A stretch of DNA of 64,000 nucleotides from Corallococcus interemptor (GTDB taxonomy: Bacteria; Myxococcota; Myxococcia; Myxococcales; Myxococcaceae): the NCBI RefSeq assembly GCF_003668875.1, contig NZ_RAWM01000013.1, positions 1 through 64,000 of the forward strand. Reading direction: 5' to 3'. The translations under genes were made by a program, and so were the position numbers. This document shows positions 1 through 10,371 of this stretch, one piece after another. Each line of letters starts with the position of its first letter. Within the stretch, counting starts at the first letter, position 1. Below the pieces are notes generated by a model. That model was not told where the DNA came from. It made no database searches and worked only from the letters and a program-made list of their open reading frames with translations.

Positions 1-123
1 CCCCTGGGAGTCACCGCCCGCCCCCGGCCCCGTCCGGTGAACAGGTCCCCATTCCATCGTTGCCGGAGCCTTCCAGCGTGGCGACACTGCCCGGGTTCCG
101 TACCCTCGCCTGGAGAGTCCAGC

Positions 124-2538
124 ATGCTCGACGCCCCCTCCCGCCCCTCCGCCCGCGAGCTGCTGTCGCTCTCCAGCCTCGCCCCACTGGTCCCCATGCT
201 GTACGTCGCCTGGACGGACGGCGAGCTGACGGGCGAGGAGCTCAAGGCCCTGGGCGCCGCGGCCCGCTCCCAGCCCTGGCTGGACCTCAAGTCCAGCACC
301 GTCCTGGCCCTCTGGGTGGATCCGCTGCGTCCGCCCCCGCCCCGCGAGCTGGCCCTCGTGCGCGAACACATCCGCGCCACCGCGGAGAAGCTGGCCAGCA
401 GTCAGCAGCAGAACCTGGCGGAGCTGGGCGTGCAGCTGGCCCAGGCGCTCGCGGGTGAAGCGCCCCTGAGCATCCCGCCCGCGGAGCTGTCCAAGGCCCT
501 GGCCTCCATCGAGGCCACCCTGGGCGTGGATGGCAAGGAGGCCGTGCGCTCCCTGATGCCCAAGGCATCGCGCGTCCCGAAGGCGGAGCCCCGTTCGCAC
601 GCGGCGTCGTTCGACCCCGTGGCGATGACGGCCGTGCTGGAGCGCACCTACGCGGACGTGCGCCAGCGCGTGCGTGGATGGCTGGAGGACGCGGACTTCC
701 GCTACAAGGAAGGGCTGTCCACCACCGCCTACCGCGACCAGGTCTTCGACTGGCTCAAGCACCTGGCCAACGACGGATTGGGACAGCTCGCCTACCCCAA
801 GGGGCGCGAGGGCGGCGGGGACCTGGGCGCGTTCATCGCCGCCTTCGAGACGATGGCCTTCTTCGACCTGAGCCTCGTCATCAAGGCGGGCGTGCACTTC
901 GGCCTCTTCGGCTCCAGCATCCTGTTCCTGGGCACGAAGCGGCACCACCAGAAGTACCTGCCCGGGGTCGCCTCGCTGGACCTGCCCGGCTGCTTCGCGA
1001 TGAGCGAGCTGGGCCACGGCTCCAACGTGCGCGACTGCGAGACGGTGGCCCGCTACGACGCGGCCACCAGCGAGTTCGTCCTCCACACGCCGTCGGAGAC
1101 CGCGCGCAAGGAGTGGATTGGCAACGCCGCCCGCCACGCGCGCATCGCCACCGTGTTCGCGCAGCTGGAGGTGGACGGGGAACGGCTGGGAGTCCACGCG
1201 CTGCTCGTCCCGCTGCGCGATGAGAAGGGCAAGGTCCTGCCCAACATCCGCATCGAGGACTGCGGCGAGAAGATGGGCCTCAACGGCGTGGACAACGGCC
1301 GGCTGTGGTTCGACCACGTGCGCGTGCCGCGCGAGAACCTGCTGGACCGCTACGGCCAGGTGACGGAGACGGGTGAATACACGTCCTCCATCACCGGCGA
1401 CTCCAAGCGCTTCTTCACCATGCTGGGCGCGCTGGTGGCGGGCCGCGTGAGCGTGGCGTGCGCGTCCCTGTCCGCGGCCAAGAGCGCGCTGACCATCGCC
1501 GTGCGCTACGGCGACCTGCGCCGCCAGTTCGGCCCGCAGGGCGCGCCCGAGGTGCGCCTGTTGGACCACCAGGTGCACCAGCTGCGGCTGTTGCCGCTCG
1601 TCGCCAAGGCGTACGCGGTGGACTTCGCGCTGGAGTACCTGGTGGACCGCTACGTCCACCGCACGGAGGACGACGCGCGCGAGGTGGAGGCGCTGGCCGC
1701 GGGCCTCAAGGCCTACGCGTCGTGGAACGCCACCGCCACCATCCAGGAGTGCCGCGAGGCGTGCGGCGGCCAGGGCTACCTCACCGCGAACCGGTTCGCG
1801 TCCCTCAAGGCGGACACGGACGTGTTCACCACGTTCGAGGGCGACAACACCGTGCTCATGCAGCTGGTCGCCAAGGGCCTGCTCACGGGCTACCGCCAGC
1901 GCTTCGAGGACGACCGCGTCTTCGCCGTCCTGCGCCTGCTGGTGGATCAGGCCACCACGGTGTTCACGGACAGAAACCCCATCGCGGGCCGGCGCACGGA
2001 CACGGACCACCTGCGCGACAGCGACTTCCAGCTGCGCGCCCTGCGCTTCCGGGAGGAGGCCCTGCTCGCGTCCGTGTCCAAGCGCATCCGCAAGCGGCTC
2101 ACCGCGGGCGTGGAGGCCTTCGAGGCCTTCAACCAGGTGCAGGCGCACCTGCTGGCCCTGGCGCACGCGAGCGTGGAGCGCATCGTGCTGGAGCAGTTCC
2201 TGCGCGGCGTGGCGGCGGTGAAGGACGAAGCGCTCAAGCCGGTGCTGGGGCGCCTGGCGGACCTCTTCGGCCTGTCCTGCCTGGAGTCCGCCAGCGGCTG
2301 GTTCCTGGAGCACGGCTGGCTCACGGCCCCCAAGGCCCAGGCCATCCGCAAGGAGCGCGTGCTCCTGTGCGCGGAGCTGCGTCCGGATGCAGTGGGGCTG
2401 GTGGACGCCTTCGGGATTCCGGACACGTGCCTGGCCGCGCCCATTGGCCTGGGGCGGCTGGCGCCCGGCGGTGAACGGTTCGACGACACGGCGGCTGACA
2501 GTGCCCGTGCGGGCCCGGCAGATTCGCGCGCGTCATGA
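124..2538 (+). CDS. acyl-CoA dehydrogenase/oxidase family protein with extra N-terminal domain
   Basis: Flavoenzyme of the acyl-CoA dehydrogenase/oxidase superfamily, expected to oxidise acyl-CoA thioesters in fatty acid breakdown. Visible marks are ELGHGSN near residue 295, a WIGNAA stretch soon after, and ECREACGGQGY near 542, the oxidase-like form of the family. At 804 residues it is about twice a standard dehydrogenase; the C-terminal ~200 residues fit an oxidase helical domain. The first ~130 residues are additional: MLYVAWTDGEL at 25-35 followed by helical sequence resembles a TerB-type domain, a weak call. ATG 124 has GGAG at 112-115; an in-frame GTG at 37 lacks a ribosome site. The next gene overlaps by ATGA, suggesting cotranscription. 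Confidence 0.9.
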   Translation: MLDAPSRPSARELLSLSSLAPLVPMLYVAWTDGELTGEELKALGAAARSQPWLDLKSSTVLALWVDPLRPPPPRELALVREHIRATAEKLASSQQQNLAELGVQLAQALAGEAPLSIPPAELSKALASIEATLGVDGKEAVRSLMPKASRVPKAEPRSHAASFDPVAMTAVLERTYADVRQRVRGWLEDADFRYKEGLSTTAYRDQVFDWLKHLANDGLGQLAYPKGREGGGDLGAFIAAFETMAFFDLSLVIKAGVHFGLFGSSILFLGTKRHHQKYLPGVASLDLPGCFAMSELGHGSNVRDCETVARYDAATSEFVLHTPSETARKEWIGNAARHARIATVFAQLEVDGERLGVHALLVPLRDEKGKVLPNIRIEDCGEKMGLNGVDNGRLWFDHVRVPRENLLDRYGQVTETGEYTSSITGDSKRFFTMLGALVAGRVSVACASLSAAKSALTIAVRYGDLRRQFGPQGAPEVRLLDHQVHQLRLLPLVAKAYAVDFALEYLVDRYVHRTEDDAREVEALAAGLKAYASWNATATIQECREACGGQGYLTANRFASLKADTDVFTTFEGDNTVLMQLVAKGLLTGYRQRFEDDRVFAVLRLLVDQATTVFTDRNPIAGRRTDTDHLRDSDFQLRALRFREEALLASVSKRIRKRLTAGVEAFEAFNQVQAHLLALAHASVERIVLEQFLRGVAAVKDEALKPVLGRLADLFGLSCLESASGWFLEHGWLTAPKAQAIRKERVLLCAELRPDAVGLVDAFGIPDTCLAAPIGLGRLAPGGERFDDTAADSARAGPADSRAS

Positions 2539-3053
2539 GGACCTGTGTTGTGTCGTGGGTGGTGCTGGGGCTCGTGGGGCTCACCGGTTGCGCGACGGTG
2601 TCCCCGGCGGAACGGGCCCAACAGGTGAGCGCGTCCAACAAGGAGCGCGCCCGCCTGTTCACCGAGGAGATCTACAACCAGAAGCGCCTGGAGCGCATCC
2701 CGGAGTACGTCGCGGCGGACTTCGTGGACCACTCCGAGGGCGCGCCCCAGGACCTGCGCGGCCCGGCCGTGGTGCGCACCCAGGCGGAAGCCGGCTTCAC
2801 CCTGTTCCCGGACCTGAAGTTCGAGCTGCTCCACGTGCTGGCGGAGGACGACTGGGTGGTGGTGCGCTGGCGCGCGACGGGCACGGACACCCAGGGCCCG
2901 CCCACCGCGGACGGCAAATCGCGCCCGCTCACGTTCCTCGGGGACTCGCTGTACCGGCTGCGCGACGGTCGGCTGGTGGAGGCGTGGGACCTCACGGACC
3001 GGCTGGCCCCGCTGCTCCAGCGCGGGTTCAAGATCGTCCCGCCCGGGTCCTGA
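2535..3053 (+). CDS. SnoaL-like (NTF2-fold) lipoprotein
   Basis: 172 residues. A hydrophobic leader ends in the lipobox LTGC (Cys19), so this is probably a membrane-anchored, exported protein. The body fits the SnoaL/ester-cyclase NTF2 fold: an N-terminal helix with NKERARLFTEEIYNQ, a FVDHSEGAP stretch, then a strand with VVVRWRATGTDTQG typical of these small alpha+beta barrels. Members may be cyclases, isomerases or non-catalytic binders, so the substrate cannot be named. It starts inside the stop codon of the acyl-CoA enzyme (ATGA overlap) and is followed by a hairpin, so the two genes look like one short operon. Confidence 0.8.
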   Translation: MRTCVVSWVVLGLVGLTGCATVSPAERAQQVSASNKERARLFTEEIYNQKRLERIPEYVAADFVDHSEGAPQDLRGPAVVRTQAEAGFTLFPDLKFELLHVLAEDDWVVVRWRATGTDTQGPPTADGKSRPLTFLGDSLYRLRDGRLVEAWDLTDRLAPLLQRGFKIVPPGS

Positions 3054-3059
3054 AGAGGT

Positions 3060-3096
3060 CCAGACCCGGCCCCACGCCGAACGGCCACGGGTCTGG
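3060..3096 (+). terminator. hairpin after the acyl-CoA enzyme operon
   Basis: CCAGACCCG at 3060-3068 pairs perfectly with CGGGTCTGG at 3088-3096 across a 19-base loop, seven bases after the stop codon of the SnoaL-like gene. There is no T-run, so termination is inferred from position and stem only. Confidence 0.5.
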
Positions 3097-3184
3097 AGCG
3101 ACGCCGCCGGAGTCAGGAAAAACCGGGGCGTAGCGGGATGTCTCCCCATTGACACTGACGCACCGGACCCATCAGGGTCCGGGG

Positions 3185-4495
3185 ATGAGGATGAACGCGG
3201 GACCCATGCGGGCCGCGGACAAGGCCCGACAGAAGGCCTTCCGCACGGCCTTTCCCTCCTACGGCCAGCGGCCGTCCTGGGGCGGCAGGTTGTTGCGCCT
3301 GTTCGGATGGGGCCTGCTCTTGCTGGGTGCGTTCCTGCTGGTCGTCGTCATTGACGGGTGGCGTGCGTTCGGCACGGGGGCGGAGGGAGCGCGGCTGGAG
3401 CGGATGAAGCGCTCGCCGCAGTGGCTGGACGGTGGCTTCGAGAACCCGCAGCCCATCCTCAACAACTGGGAGCGGACGCTGACGGACCTGTTCCACGCGA
3501 GCCCGGACAACACGCCCCGGATGCCGGTGGTGGTGGACCGCATCGACCCGAAGCGCTTCGCCACGCCGCCCGCGGACGGCCTGCGCGTCACCTGGATGGG
3601 GCACTCGTCCACGCTGGTGGAGGTGGACGGGCACCGCGTGCTCACCGACCCCATGTGGGGCGAGCGCACGTCGCCCCTGGGGTGGATTGGCCCGAAGCGC
3701 TGGTTCCCCGCGCCCATCGCGCTGAACGAGCTGCCGCCCATCGACGCGGTGGTGATTTCGCACGACCACTACGACCACCTGGACCACCACACCATCGAGG
3801 CGATGAAGGACTGGGACACCACGTTCGTGGTGCCGCTGGGCGTGGGCGCGCACCTGGAATACTGGGGCGTGCCCGCCAACCGCATCGTGGAGCTGGACTG
3901 GTGGGAGCGCACGAAGGTGAAGGGGCTGGACATCGTGTGCACGCCCGCGCGGCATGCGTCGGGCCGCTTCCTCCAGCAGAACAAGACGCTGTGGGCGGGC
4001 TGGGCGCTGGTGGGCCCCCAGCACCGCGTCTACTACTCCGGCGACACGGGCCTGTTCCCCGCCATGGAGGAGATTGGCGCGAAGCTGGGGCCGTTCGATT
4101 TGACGATGATTGAAACGGGTCAGTACGGCGCGGGCTGGCCGGACTGGCACCTGGGGCCGGAGCAGGCGGTGCTGGCCCACCGGCTGGTGCAGGGCCGGTT
4201 GTTCCTGCCGGTGCACTGGGGGCTGGTGACGCTGGCGTACCACGGCTGGACGGAGCCGGTGGAGCGCTCGCTGGTGGCCGCGAAGCATGACGGCGTGGGC
4301 ATCACCACGCCCCGGCCCGGGCAGGACTTCCTCCCGCTGGCGCCGCCGCCCGTGGAGCGCTGGTGGCCCGACCGTCCGTGGAAGACGGCGGAGGAGGCCC
4401 CCATCGTGGCCAGCCAGATTCCGCCCAAGCTGCGCGAGGGACATCCCGCGCTGCCGCGGCTCCCGGTGCCCGCGGTCGTGACGCCGCATGAGTGA
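3185..4495 (+). CDS. membrane-anchored MBL-fold metal-dependent hydrolase (UlaG/NAPE-PLD-like)
   Basis: 436 residues from ATG 3185. One hydrophobic segment near residues 35-57 (GWGLLLLGAFLLVVVIDG) probably anchors it. The catalytic domain shows the metallo-beta-lactamase metal motif HDHYDH at 193-198, then HASGRF, YYSGDTGLF and PVHWGLV, which supply the remaining His and Asp ligands. The order and the WMGHSS motif fit the UlaG / NAPE-phospholipase D-like branch; the substrate is unknown. Start is uncertain: ATG 3185, ATG 3191 and TTG 3149 are all in frame; the ATGs sit next to GGGG/AGG-rich sequence. It overlaps the next gene by 8 bases. Confidence 0.85.
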   Translation: MRMNAGPMRAADKARQKAFRTAFPSYGQRPSWGGRLLRLFGWGLLLLGAFLLVVVIDGWRAFGTGAEGARLERMKRSPQWLDGGFENPQPILNNWERTLTDLFHASPDNTPRMPVVVDRIDPKRFATPPADGLRVTWMGHSSTLVEVDGHRVLTDPMWGERTSPLGWIGPKRWFPAPIALNELPPIDAVVISHDHYDHLDHHTIEAMKDWDTTFVVPLGVGAHLEYWGVPANRIVELDWWERTKVKGLDIVCTPARHASGRFLQQNKTLWAGWALVGPQHRVYYSGDTGLFPAMEEIGAKLGPFDLTMIETGQYGAGWPDWHLGPEQAVLAHRLVQGRLFLPVHWGLVTLAYHGWTEPVERSLVAAKHDGVGITTPRPGQDFLPLAPPPVERWWPDRPWKTAEEAPIVASQIPPKLREGHPALPRLPVPAVVTPHE

Positions 4496-4937
4496 TGTAC
4501 GGCGGACGGCGCTGCACGCGGCCTTCCAGGCCACGGGCTACGTCGTCCGCGCGCACCCGCTCGTGGGAGACCGCAAGCACGTGCTGCGCGTGGGCGCTGA
4601 GCATCCGGCGCTCGACGCCGCGCTCACCGCGCGCGGCTTCGCCACCTGGGCCTTCCTCACCGCGTGGAACCCCCACGCGCACCCGCGCCCGCCCCGCACC
4701 AACGCGCGGCTTCAACAGCGCCTCCTCGCGCTGATTGAAGCCGAAGGCCGTGTGGCCCTGTCCGCCGTGGGCGTGGCCGACGACCGCCGCTGGTTCGAGG
4801 AGAGCCTCTTCGTCCCCGGCCTGTCCCGCGATGAGGCCCTGCGCATCGGCGGGCTGTTCGACCAGGAGGCCGTGCTCTGGGGCGCCGTGAGCGGCGTCGC
4901 GGAGCTGGTGATGTGCAGTGGGTCCGTCCGCACCTGA
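4488..4937 (+). CDS. DUF3293 domain protein
   Basis: 149 residues. The central WAFLTAWNPHAHPRPP stretch, an Asn-rich turn after it, EESLFVPGLSRDEAL and the GLFDQEAVLWG ending match the DUF3293 family, small cytoplasmic proteins of unknown function. The ATG lies 8 bases inside the end of the MBL hydrolase gene, so translation is probably coupled. No catalytic motif is evident. Confidence 0.8.
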   Translation: MSDVRRTALHAAFQATGYVVRAHPLVGDRKHVLRVGAEHPALDAALTARGFATWAFLTAWNPHAHPRPPRTNARLQQRLLALIEAEGRVALSAVGVADDRRWFEESLFVPGLSRDEALRIGGLFDQEAVLWGAVSGVAELVMCSGSVRT

Positions 4938-5077
4938 GCGCGCGTCAGGTGTCGAACAGGTCACATCCGCCGGGCCGGCATCCATTCGGAACCCCGCCCT
5001 CACGCGGGCGCCACGCGACGATGCCAGGGTCCGACACCTCGCTCGCTCAGCGCATCCCTGCCCAGGAGTCGTTCCCG

Positions 5078-6982
5078 ATGCAGCCTTCCGTCCTCCGCGC
5101 GCGTGACGCCGCGCGCCCCAGCGTCTTCCTCCTCGCCGGTGCCTTCGTCACCGGCCTGCTGCTCGCCTTCCACGGCGGCTGCGGCAACAACGAGTGCACC
5201 AACGCCTTCGACTGCCAGGAGCAGAACCCCGCGCCGGAAGGCCAGGGCTGGACCTGCGTGGACCACGTCTGCCAGGCCGTCACCTTTCCGCCTCCACCGG
5301 GCAACACCGACGCGGGCACCGGCGATGACGACGCGGGCACCGGCGGCACCGTCGCCTTGAAGATCATCGCCTTCAACGACTTCCACGGGCAGCTGGAGCC
5401 CGCGACCGGCACTGGCGGCCAGATTGCCCAGGCCCTGCTGCCCGACGGCGGCGTGGACCCGGCCAGCCGCGTGAACGCGGGCGGCGCGGTGTACTTCGCG
5501 CGCTACGTCGCGGAGCTGCGCGCGAAGAGCCCGAACTCCATCGTGGTGTCCGCGGGTGACCTCATCGGCGCCACGCCGCTGCTCTCCGCGCTCTTCCACG
5601 ACGAGCCCACCGTCGAGGCCATGAACCAGATCGGCCTGGACCTCGCCGCCGTGGGCAACCACGAGTTCGACGAGGGCGGCTCGGAGCTCTTGCGCATGCA
5701 GAACGGCGGCTGCCACCCGGTGGACGGCTGCCAGGACGGCACCGGCTTCTCCGGCGCGAGGTTCAAGTACCTCGCGGCCAACGTGGCCACCGACGTGGAC
5801 CGCACCCTCTTCGCCCGCTACGACGTGCGCACCTTCGGCGGCGTGAAGGTGGCCTTCGTCGGCATGACGCTGGAAGGCACGGGGAAGATCGTCGTCCCCA
5901 CGGGCGTGGCGGGGCTGGAGTTCAAGGACGAGGTGGCGACCGTCAACGCGCTGGTGCCGGAGCTGAAGGCGCAGGGCGTGAACGCCATCGTCGTCATCGT
6001 GCACGAGGGCGGGACGCCCGCGCCCGATTCGCTCTACGACGAGTGCAAGGGCCTGTCCGGCCCCATCGTGGACATCGCGCAGAACCTGGACCCGGCGGTG
6101 TCGGTCATCATCAGCGGCCACACCCACCAGGCCTACAACTGCACGCTGAGCGGCAAGCTCGTCACCAGCGCCGCGTCGGTGGGCCGGCTCGTCACGGACA
6201 TCGACCTGACGCTGGACGCGGCCTCGGGCCAGGTGGTGAAGGCCCAGGCCCAGAACGTCATCGTCACCCGCACGGTGGAGCCGGACCCCACCCTCACGGA
6301 GCTCGTCGCCCGCTACAGGGGGCTGACGGCGCCGCTGGAGGGCCGCGTCATTGGCTGGGTCGCGGAGACGCTCACCCGCAGCAACCTCCAGCGGGACCCC
6401 ACCGGCCAGTCCACCCTGGGCTTCGTCATCGCGGACGCCCAGTTGGAGGCCACGAAGCCCGCGGCCCTGGGCGGCGCCCAGATTGCGTTCATGAACCCGG
6501 GCGGCGTGAGAACCGACCTCGTGTACGACCCGGCCGACCCCAACGGCGCCGGCGCCGTCACCTACGGCGAGGCGTTCACCGTGCAGCCCTTCAGCAACAC
6601 GCTGGTCACCATGACCCTGACGGGCGCGCAGATTGAACGCCTGCTGGAGCAGCAGTTCCGCACGGGCGACCTCACCCGCATCCTCCTCCCGTCCGCGGGC
6701 TTCCAGTACGCGTTCAGCGCGTCGGCGCCCATCGGCTCCAAGGTGGACCCCGCCAGCATCCGGCTGAACGGCGTCACGGTGGATCCCGCCGCCAGCTACC
6801 GCGTGACGACGAACAACCTCCTCGCCCCGGGCGGCGACAATTTCACCGTCTTCGCGGAGGGCACGAACACCATGGGCGGCGCGGTGGACCTGGATGCGCT
6901 GGAGGCGTACTTCAAGGCGAAGAGCACCCAGGCGAACCCGCTGCCGGCCCCGTCGCTGGACCGCATCACGCGGCTGCCCTGA
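5078..6982 (+). CDS. 5'-nucleotidase / metallophosphatase lipoprotein
   Basis: 634 residues, exported. The N-terminus has a hydrophobic segment ending in HGGC, a plausible lipobox, then a Cys-containing stretch and a Gly/Asp/Thr-rich linker (about residues 65-90). The calcineurin-type metallophosphatase domain follows with IIAFNDFHGQLEP, SAGDLIGATP, AVGNHEFDEG and ISGHTHQAYNC, the full set of metal ligands. The C-terminal 5'-nucleotidase domain shows MNPGGVRTDLVYD and FTVQPFSNTLVTM. The order matches UshA-type 5'-nucleotidases, which release phosphate from extracellular nucleotides or UDP-sugars. ATG 5078 is chosen because AGGAG lies at 5064-5068 and the leader begins there. Confidence 0.9.
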   Translation: MQPSVLRARDAARPSVFLLAGAFVTGLLLAFHGGCGNNECTNAFDCQEQNPAPEGQGWTCVDHVCQAVTFPPPPGNTDAGTGDDDAGTGGTVALKIIAFNDFHGQLEPATGTGGQIAQALLPDGGVDPASRVNAGGAVYFARYVAELRAKSPNSIVVSAGDLIGATPLLSALFHDEPTVEAMNQIGLDLAAVGNHEFDEGGSELLRMQNGGCHPVDGCQDGTGFSGARFKYLAANVATDVDRTLFARYDVRTFGGVKVAFVGMTLEGTGKIVVPTGVAGLEFKDEVATVNALVPELKAQGVNAIVVIVHEGGTPAPDSLYDECKGLSGPIVDIAQNLDPAVSVIISGHTHQAYNCTLSGKLVTSAASVGRLVTDIDLTLDAASGQVVKAQAQNVIVTRTVEPDPTLTELVARYRGLTAPLEGRVIGWVAETLTRSNLQRDPTGQSTLGFVIADAQLEATKPAALGGAQIAFMNPGGVRTDLVYDPADPNGAGAVTYGEAFTVQPFSNTLVTMTLTGAQIERLLEQQFRTGDLTRILLPSAGFQYAFSASAPIGSKVDPASIRLNGVTVDPAASYRVTTNNLLAPGGDNFTVFAEGTNTMGGAVDLDALEAYFKAKSTQANPLPAPSLDRITRLP

Positions 6983-6991
6983 AGCCGCGTC

Positions 6992-7402
6992 TCAGCGGAA
7001 CCCCGAGCCCCCGGTCGCGGGGCTCGCCACGCTGGGCCGAAGGGCACTGTTCGTGATGGGGATGGGCGTGATGTCCAGGCGCCGCGCCCCTGTCACGCGC
7101 TGCGCCAGCTCATCGAAGTTCAGCGCCAGGATGTTCCCGGAGCCCTCCTCCGGGAGCGCGAAGCGGATCCGCCAGTAGTTGGGGCTGATCCGCAACGCCT
7201 CACTGTCACCGCTGTCCGCCAGCAGGATGGCGTTCTGCCGCGAGTACTCCGCGCCCGCCTCGACGATGTTGCGCTCGCCCAGCTCCGCCTGCACCGACTG
7301 GGAATTGGGCGGCACGGGAGTACGGCCCGAAGGGCCTGTGGCACATCCCACGCCCACCAGGAAGGCAGGCAATAGAGCAGCGGCAAGGAGACGGGGAGCC
7401 AT
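6992..7402 (-). CDS. small lipoprotein, unknown function
   Basis: 136 residues. A signal sequence with Leu/Ala core ends at VGVGC (Cys20), a lipobox. The mature part contains AEYSRQNAILLADSG and PNYWRIRFALPEEGSGNIL and ends in a Pro/Thr-rich tail; I recognise no family. It is convergent with the nucleotidase gene, stop codons 9 bases apart, and lies downstream of clpP on the same strand with a 126-base gap. Confidence 0.7.
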   Translation of the reverse strand: MAPRLLAAALLPAFLVGVGCATGPSGRTPVPPNSQSVQAELGERNIVEAGAEYSRQNAILLADSGDSEALRISPNYWRIRFALPEEGSGNILALNFDELAQRVTGARRLDITPIPITNSALRPSVASPATGGSGFR

Positions 7403-7528
7403 GTCCAGACTCTGGACACGCCCCCGTCAAGCTGCACCGTGGGGCAGCTTGCGGAGCCGTCACCCATCGCATGCCTGCCCGGAGCAGCGGCACGGAGCCT
7501 GCTCCTCCGGTCCCTGCTGGAATGAATG

Positions 7529-8128
<600 letters not shown>

Positions 8129-8156
8129 GGCCCCCGTACCCTAATCGTCCCCCAGC

Positions 8157-8190
8157 GCGCGCGCTCCCCCCTTCTTGCGGGAGCGTGCGC
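8157..8190 (-). terminator. hairpin between fumC and clpP
   Basis: A 12-base stem at 8157-8168 and 8179-8190 with one G-T wobble closes a 10-base loop. It sits after the fumC stop and before the clpP start, both on the minus strand. No T-run follows, so it may only attenuate. Confidence 0.4.
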
Positions 8191-8221
8191 TGTCCCACGA
8201 TTGGGCGGGTCGGAGGCGGGC

Positions 8222-9619
8222 CTACAGGTTCCCGGTCATCTTCTCCGGGCGCACCCACTGGTCGAACTGCTCGGCGGTGACGAGCCCCAGCTCCACCGCC
8301 ACCTCCTTCAGCGTCTTGCCCTGCTTGTGCGCCGTCTTGGCGATCTTCGCCGCGTTGTCGTAGCCGATGTGCGGGTTGAGCGCGGTGACGAGCATCAGGC
8401 TGCGCTGGAGGTTCTCCTGCAGGCGCGGGAGGTTGGGCTCGATGCCCACCGCGCAGTTGAGGCGGAAGCTGCGCATGCCGTCCGCGAGCAGCCGGCAGCT
8501 CTGCAGGAAGTTCTGGATGATGAGCGGCTTGAAGACGTTGAGCTCGAAGTTGCCGGACGCGCCGCCCAGGGAGATGGCCACGTCGTTGCCCATCACCTGG
8601 GCGGACAGCATGGTGAGCGCCTCGCTCTGCGTGGGGTTCACCTTGCCCGGCATGATGGAGCTGCCCGGCTCGTTCTCCGGGATGTTGATTTCGCCAATGC
8701 CCGAGCGCGGCCCGGACGACAGCCAGCGGATGTCATTGGCCACCTTGAACAGCACCGCCGCCAGCCCCTTGAGCGCGCCGTGCCCCTGCACCAACGCGTC
8801 GTTCGCCGCCAGCGCCTCGAACTTGTTGGGCGCGGTGACGAAGGCGTGGCCGGTGAGCTTCGCGATTTCGGCCGCCACGCGCTCGGCGTAGCCCGGGGGC
8901 GCGTTGAGGCCGGTGCCCACGGCGGTGCCGCCCAGCGCCAGCTCCAGGAGGTGCGGCAGGGACGCCTCGATGTGGCCCTTCGCGCGGTCCAGCTGCGCCA
9001 CGTAGCCGCTGAACTCCTGGCCCAGCGTGAGCGGCGTCGCGTCCTGCAGGTGCGTGCGGCCAATCTTCACGATGGACCCGAAGGCCAGGGACTTCTGGGC
9101 CAGCACGTCGCGCAGGGCCACGAGCTCCGGCAGCACGTGCTTCACCACGGCCTCCACGGCGGCCACGCTCATCGCGGTGGGGAACACGTCGTTGGAGCTC
9201 TGGCCCTTGTTGACGTCGTCGTTGGGGTGGACCTTGCGGCCCTCGCCGCGCTCGCCGCCCAGCAGCTCCGAGGCGCGGTTGGCCAGCACCTCGTTGCAGT
9301 TCATGTTCGTCTGGGTGCCGCTGCCGGTCTGCCACACCAGGAGGGGGAACTCGTCGTCATGCTGGCCGGCGAGCACCTCATCCGCGGCCTTCACGATGGC
9401 CTGGGCCTTCTCCTTGGGGAGCGAGCCGTTCTCCTGGTTCACCAGCGCCGCGGCCTTCTTCACCAGCACCAGCGCGTGCACGAGCGCCAGGGGCATGCGC
9501 TCCGAGGAGATGGCGAAGTTCTGGCGGCTGCGCTGGGTCTGCGCGCCCCAGAGCCGGTCGGCGGGGACTTCGATGGGACCAAAGGTGTCCTTCTCGATGC
9601 GGACGTTCTTCGTGCTCAC
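8222..9619 (-). CDS. fumC: class II fumarate hydratase
   Basis: 465 residues, typical for iron-independent fumarase C, which interconverts fumarate and malate in the TCA cycle. The superfamily signature [11 protein letters not shown] begins at residue 319 with the catalytic loop Ser320, and [10 protein letters not shown] places the conserved His at 190. [11 protein letters not shown] and [10 protein letters not shown] are further active-site segments. Start is GTG 9619, preceded on the minus strand by GGAGAGG at good spacing. A hairpin separates it from clpP downstream. Confidence 0.96.
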   Translation of the reverse strand: MSTKNVRIEKDTFGPIEVPADRLWGAQTQRSRQNFAISSERMPLALVHALVLVKKAAALVNQENGSLPKEKAQAIVKAADEVLAGQHDDEFPLLVWQTGSGTQTNMNCNEVLANRASELLGGERGEGRKVHPNDDVNKGQSSNDVFPTAMSVAAVEAVVKHVLPELVALRDVLAQKSLAFGSIVKIGRTHLQDATPLTLGQEFSGYVAQLDRAKGHIEASLPHLLELALGGTAVGTGLNAPPGYAERVAAEIAKLTGHAFVTAPNKFEALAANDALVQGHGALKGLAAVLFKVANDIRWLSSGPRSGIGEINIPENEPGSSIMPGKVNPTQSEALTMLSAQVMGNDVAISLGGASGNFELNVFKPLIIQNFLQSCRLLADGMRSFRLNCAVGIEPNLPRLQENLQRSLMLVTALNPHIGYDNAAKIAKTAHKQGKTLKEVAVELGLVTAEQFDQWVRPEKMTGNL

Positions 9620-9804
9620 GGTGGGCCTCTCCAGTCAGGAACGCGGTCTGCGAGCGATTAACACCGCCACCCACTCACCACCGGAGCCCCCGGGCGTTAG
9701 TGTCACGTCGTGAGCACCGCTGGAATCATCAAGGCCCCCTTCCTGGCCCAGGAGCGAGGCACGCCCATGCGCCGCGTCCCGGAGGCCCAAGCTGCCCTGA
9801 GCCG

Positions 9805-10371
9805 TCACCGGCTCCAGAGCCTGCTCAAGTCCAGAGGCACCGCATCGAAGGGAACAGCATTCACGGTGCCTCTTCCGAGGTGGACCTCGTGCAGGCGCTA
9901 CTGGCCGTCCTGGAGACGGTGGATCTCCAGCCCCTCCGCCAGCGGGTCGATGAACCACAGCCACTCCACGCCCGCGCGCGCATAGACGCGCATCTTCGGG
10001 CTGCGGTCCCAAGCCAGCGTGACGTCGGACACGACCTCGCACACCCAATCCGGCACGAGTGAGAAGTAGGGCACGTTGGGCATGTAGGGCATCCGCTCTC
10101 GTCGCCAGGCAGTGATGTTGGGAACCAATGCATCACCCGACTTCAAGAACCGCAGCTCTGGCTCCTTGAGGATGAACCATCCTCCTGGCCCATCGACGCC
10201 CTGGTCGAAGGGACCGTCCAGGAAGGCCCCCAACTTCGATGCCGCGCGCGTGTGGCGGGACGCGGGACGTGGGCTGACGACCAGCTCTCCCTCGATGATT
10301 TCCCCCACCTTCGTCGGTGGCACGTCCTCGAGGTCAGCGTATGTGGCCAGCGTTCTGGTTCCCATCACCAT
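9805..10371 (-). pseudogene. Uma2-family (DUF820) endonuclease, interrupted by an in-frame TAG
   Basis: Reads as a Uma2 protein, a PD-(D/E)xK nuclease-like family of unclear role that is common in myxobacteria and cyanobacteria. Family marks include GEIIEGELVVSPRPASRH, AWRRERMPY, PDWVCEVVSD and EWLWFIDP. The frame stops at TAG 9898-9900 after 157 residues, but continues in the same frame for 30 codons with VNAVPFDAVPLDLSRLW, the usual Uma2 C-terminus, to a TGA at 9805-9807. The stop falls where relatives often have Trp, so TGG to TAG is the simplest explanation. The usual VPD before the AWRRERMP motif is VPN. Start ATG 10371 (or 10365) has no clear ribosome site. Intact expression would need readthrough. 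Confidence 0.75.

Noticed and set aside
3149-3154. TTGACA as a -35 promoter element
   Set aside because: No acceptable -10 hexamer lies 15-19 bases downstream; it is also one in-frame TTG start option of the MBL gene.
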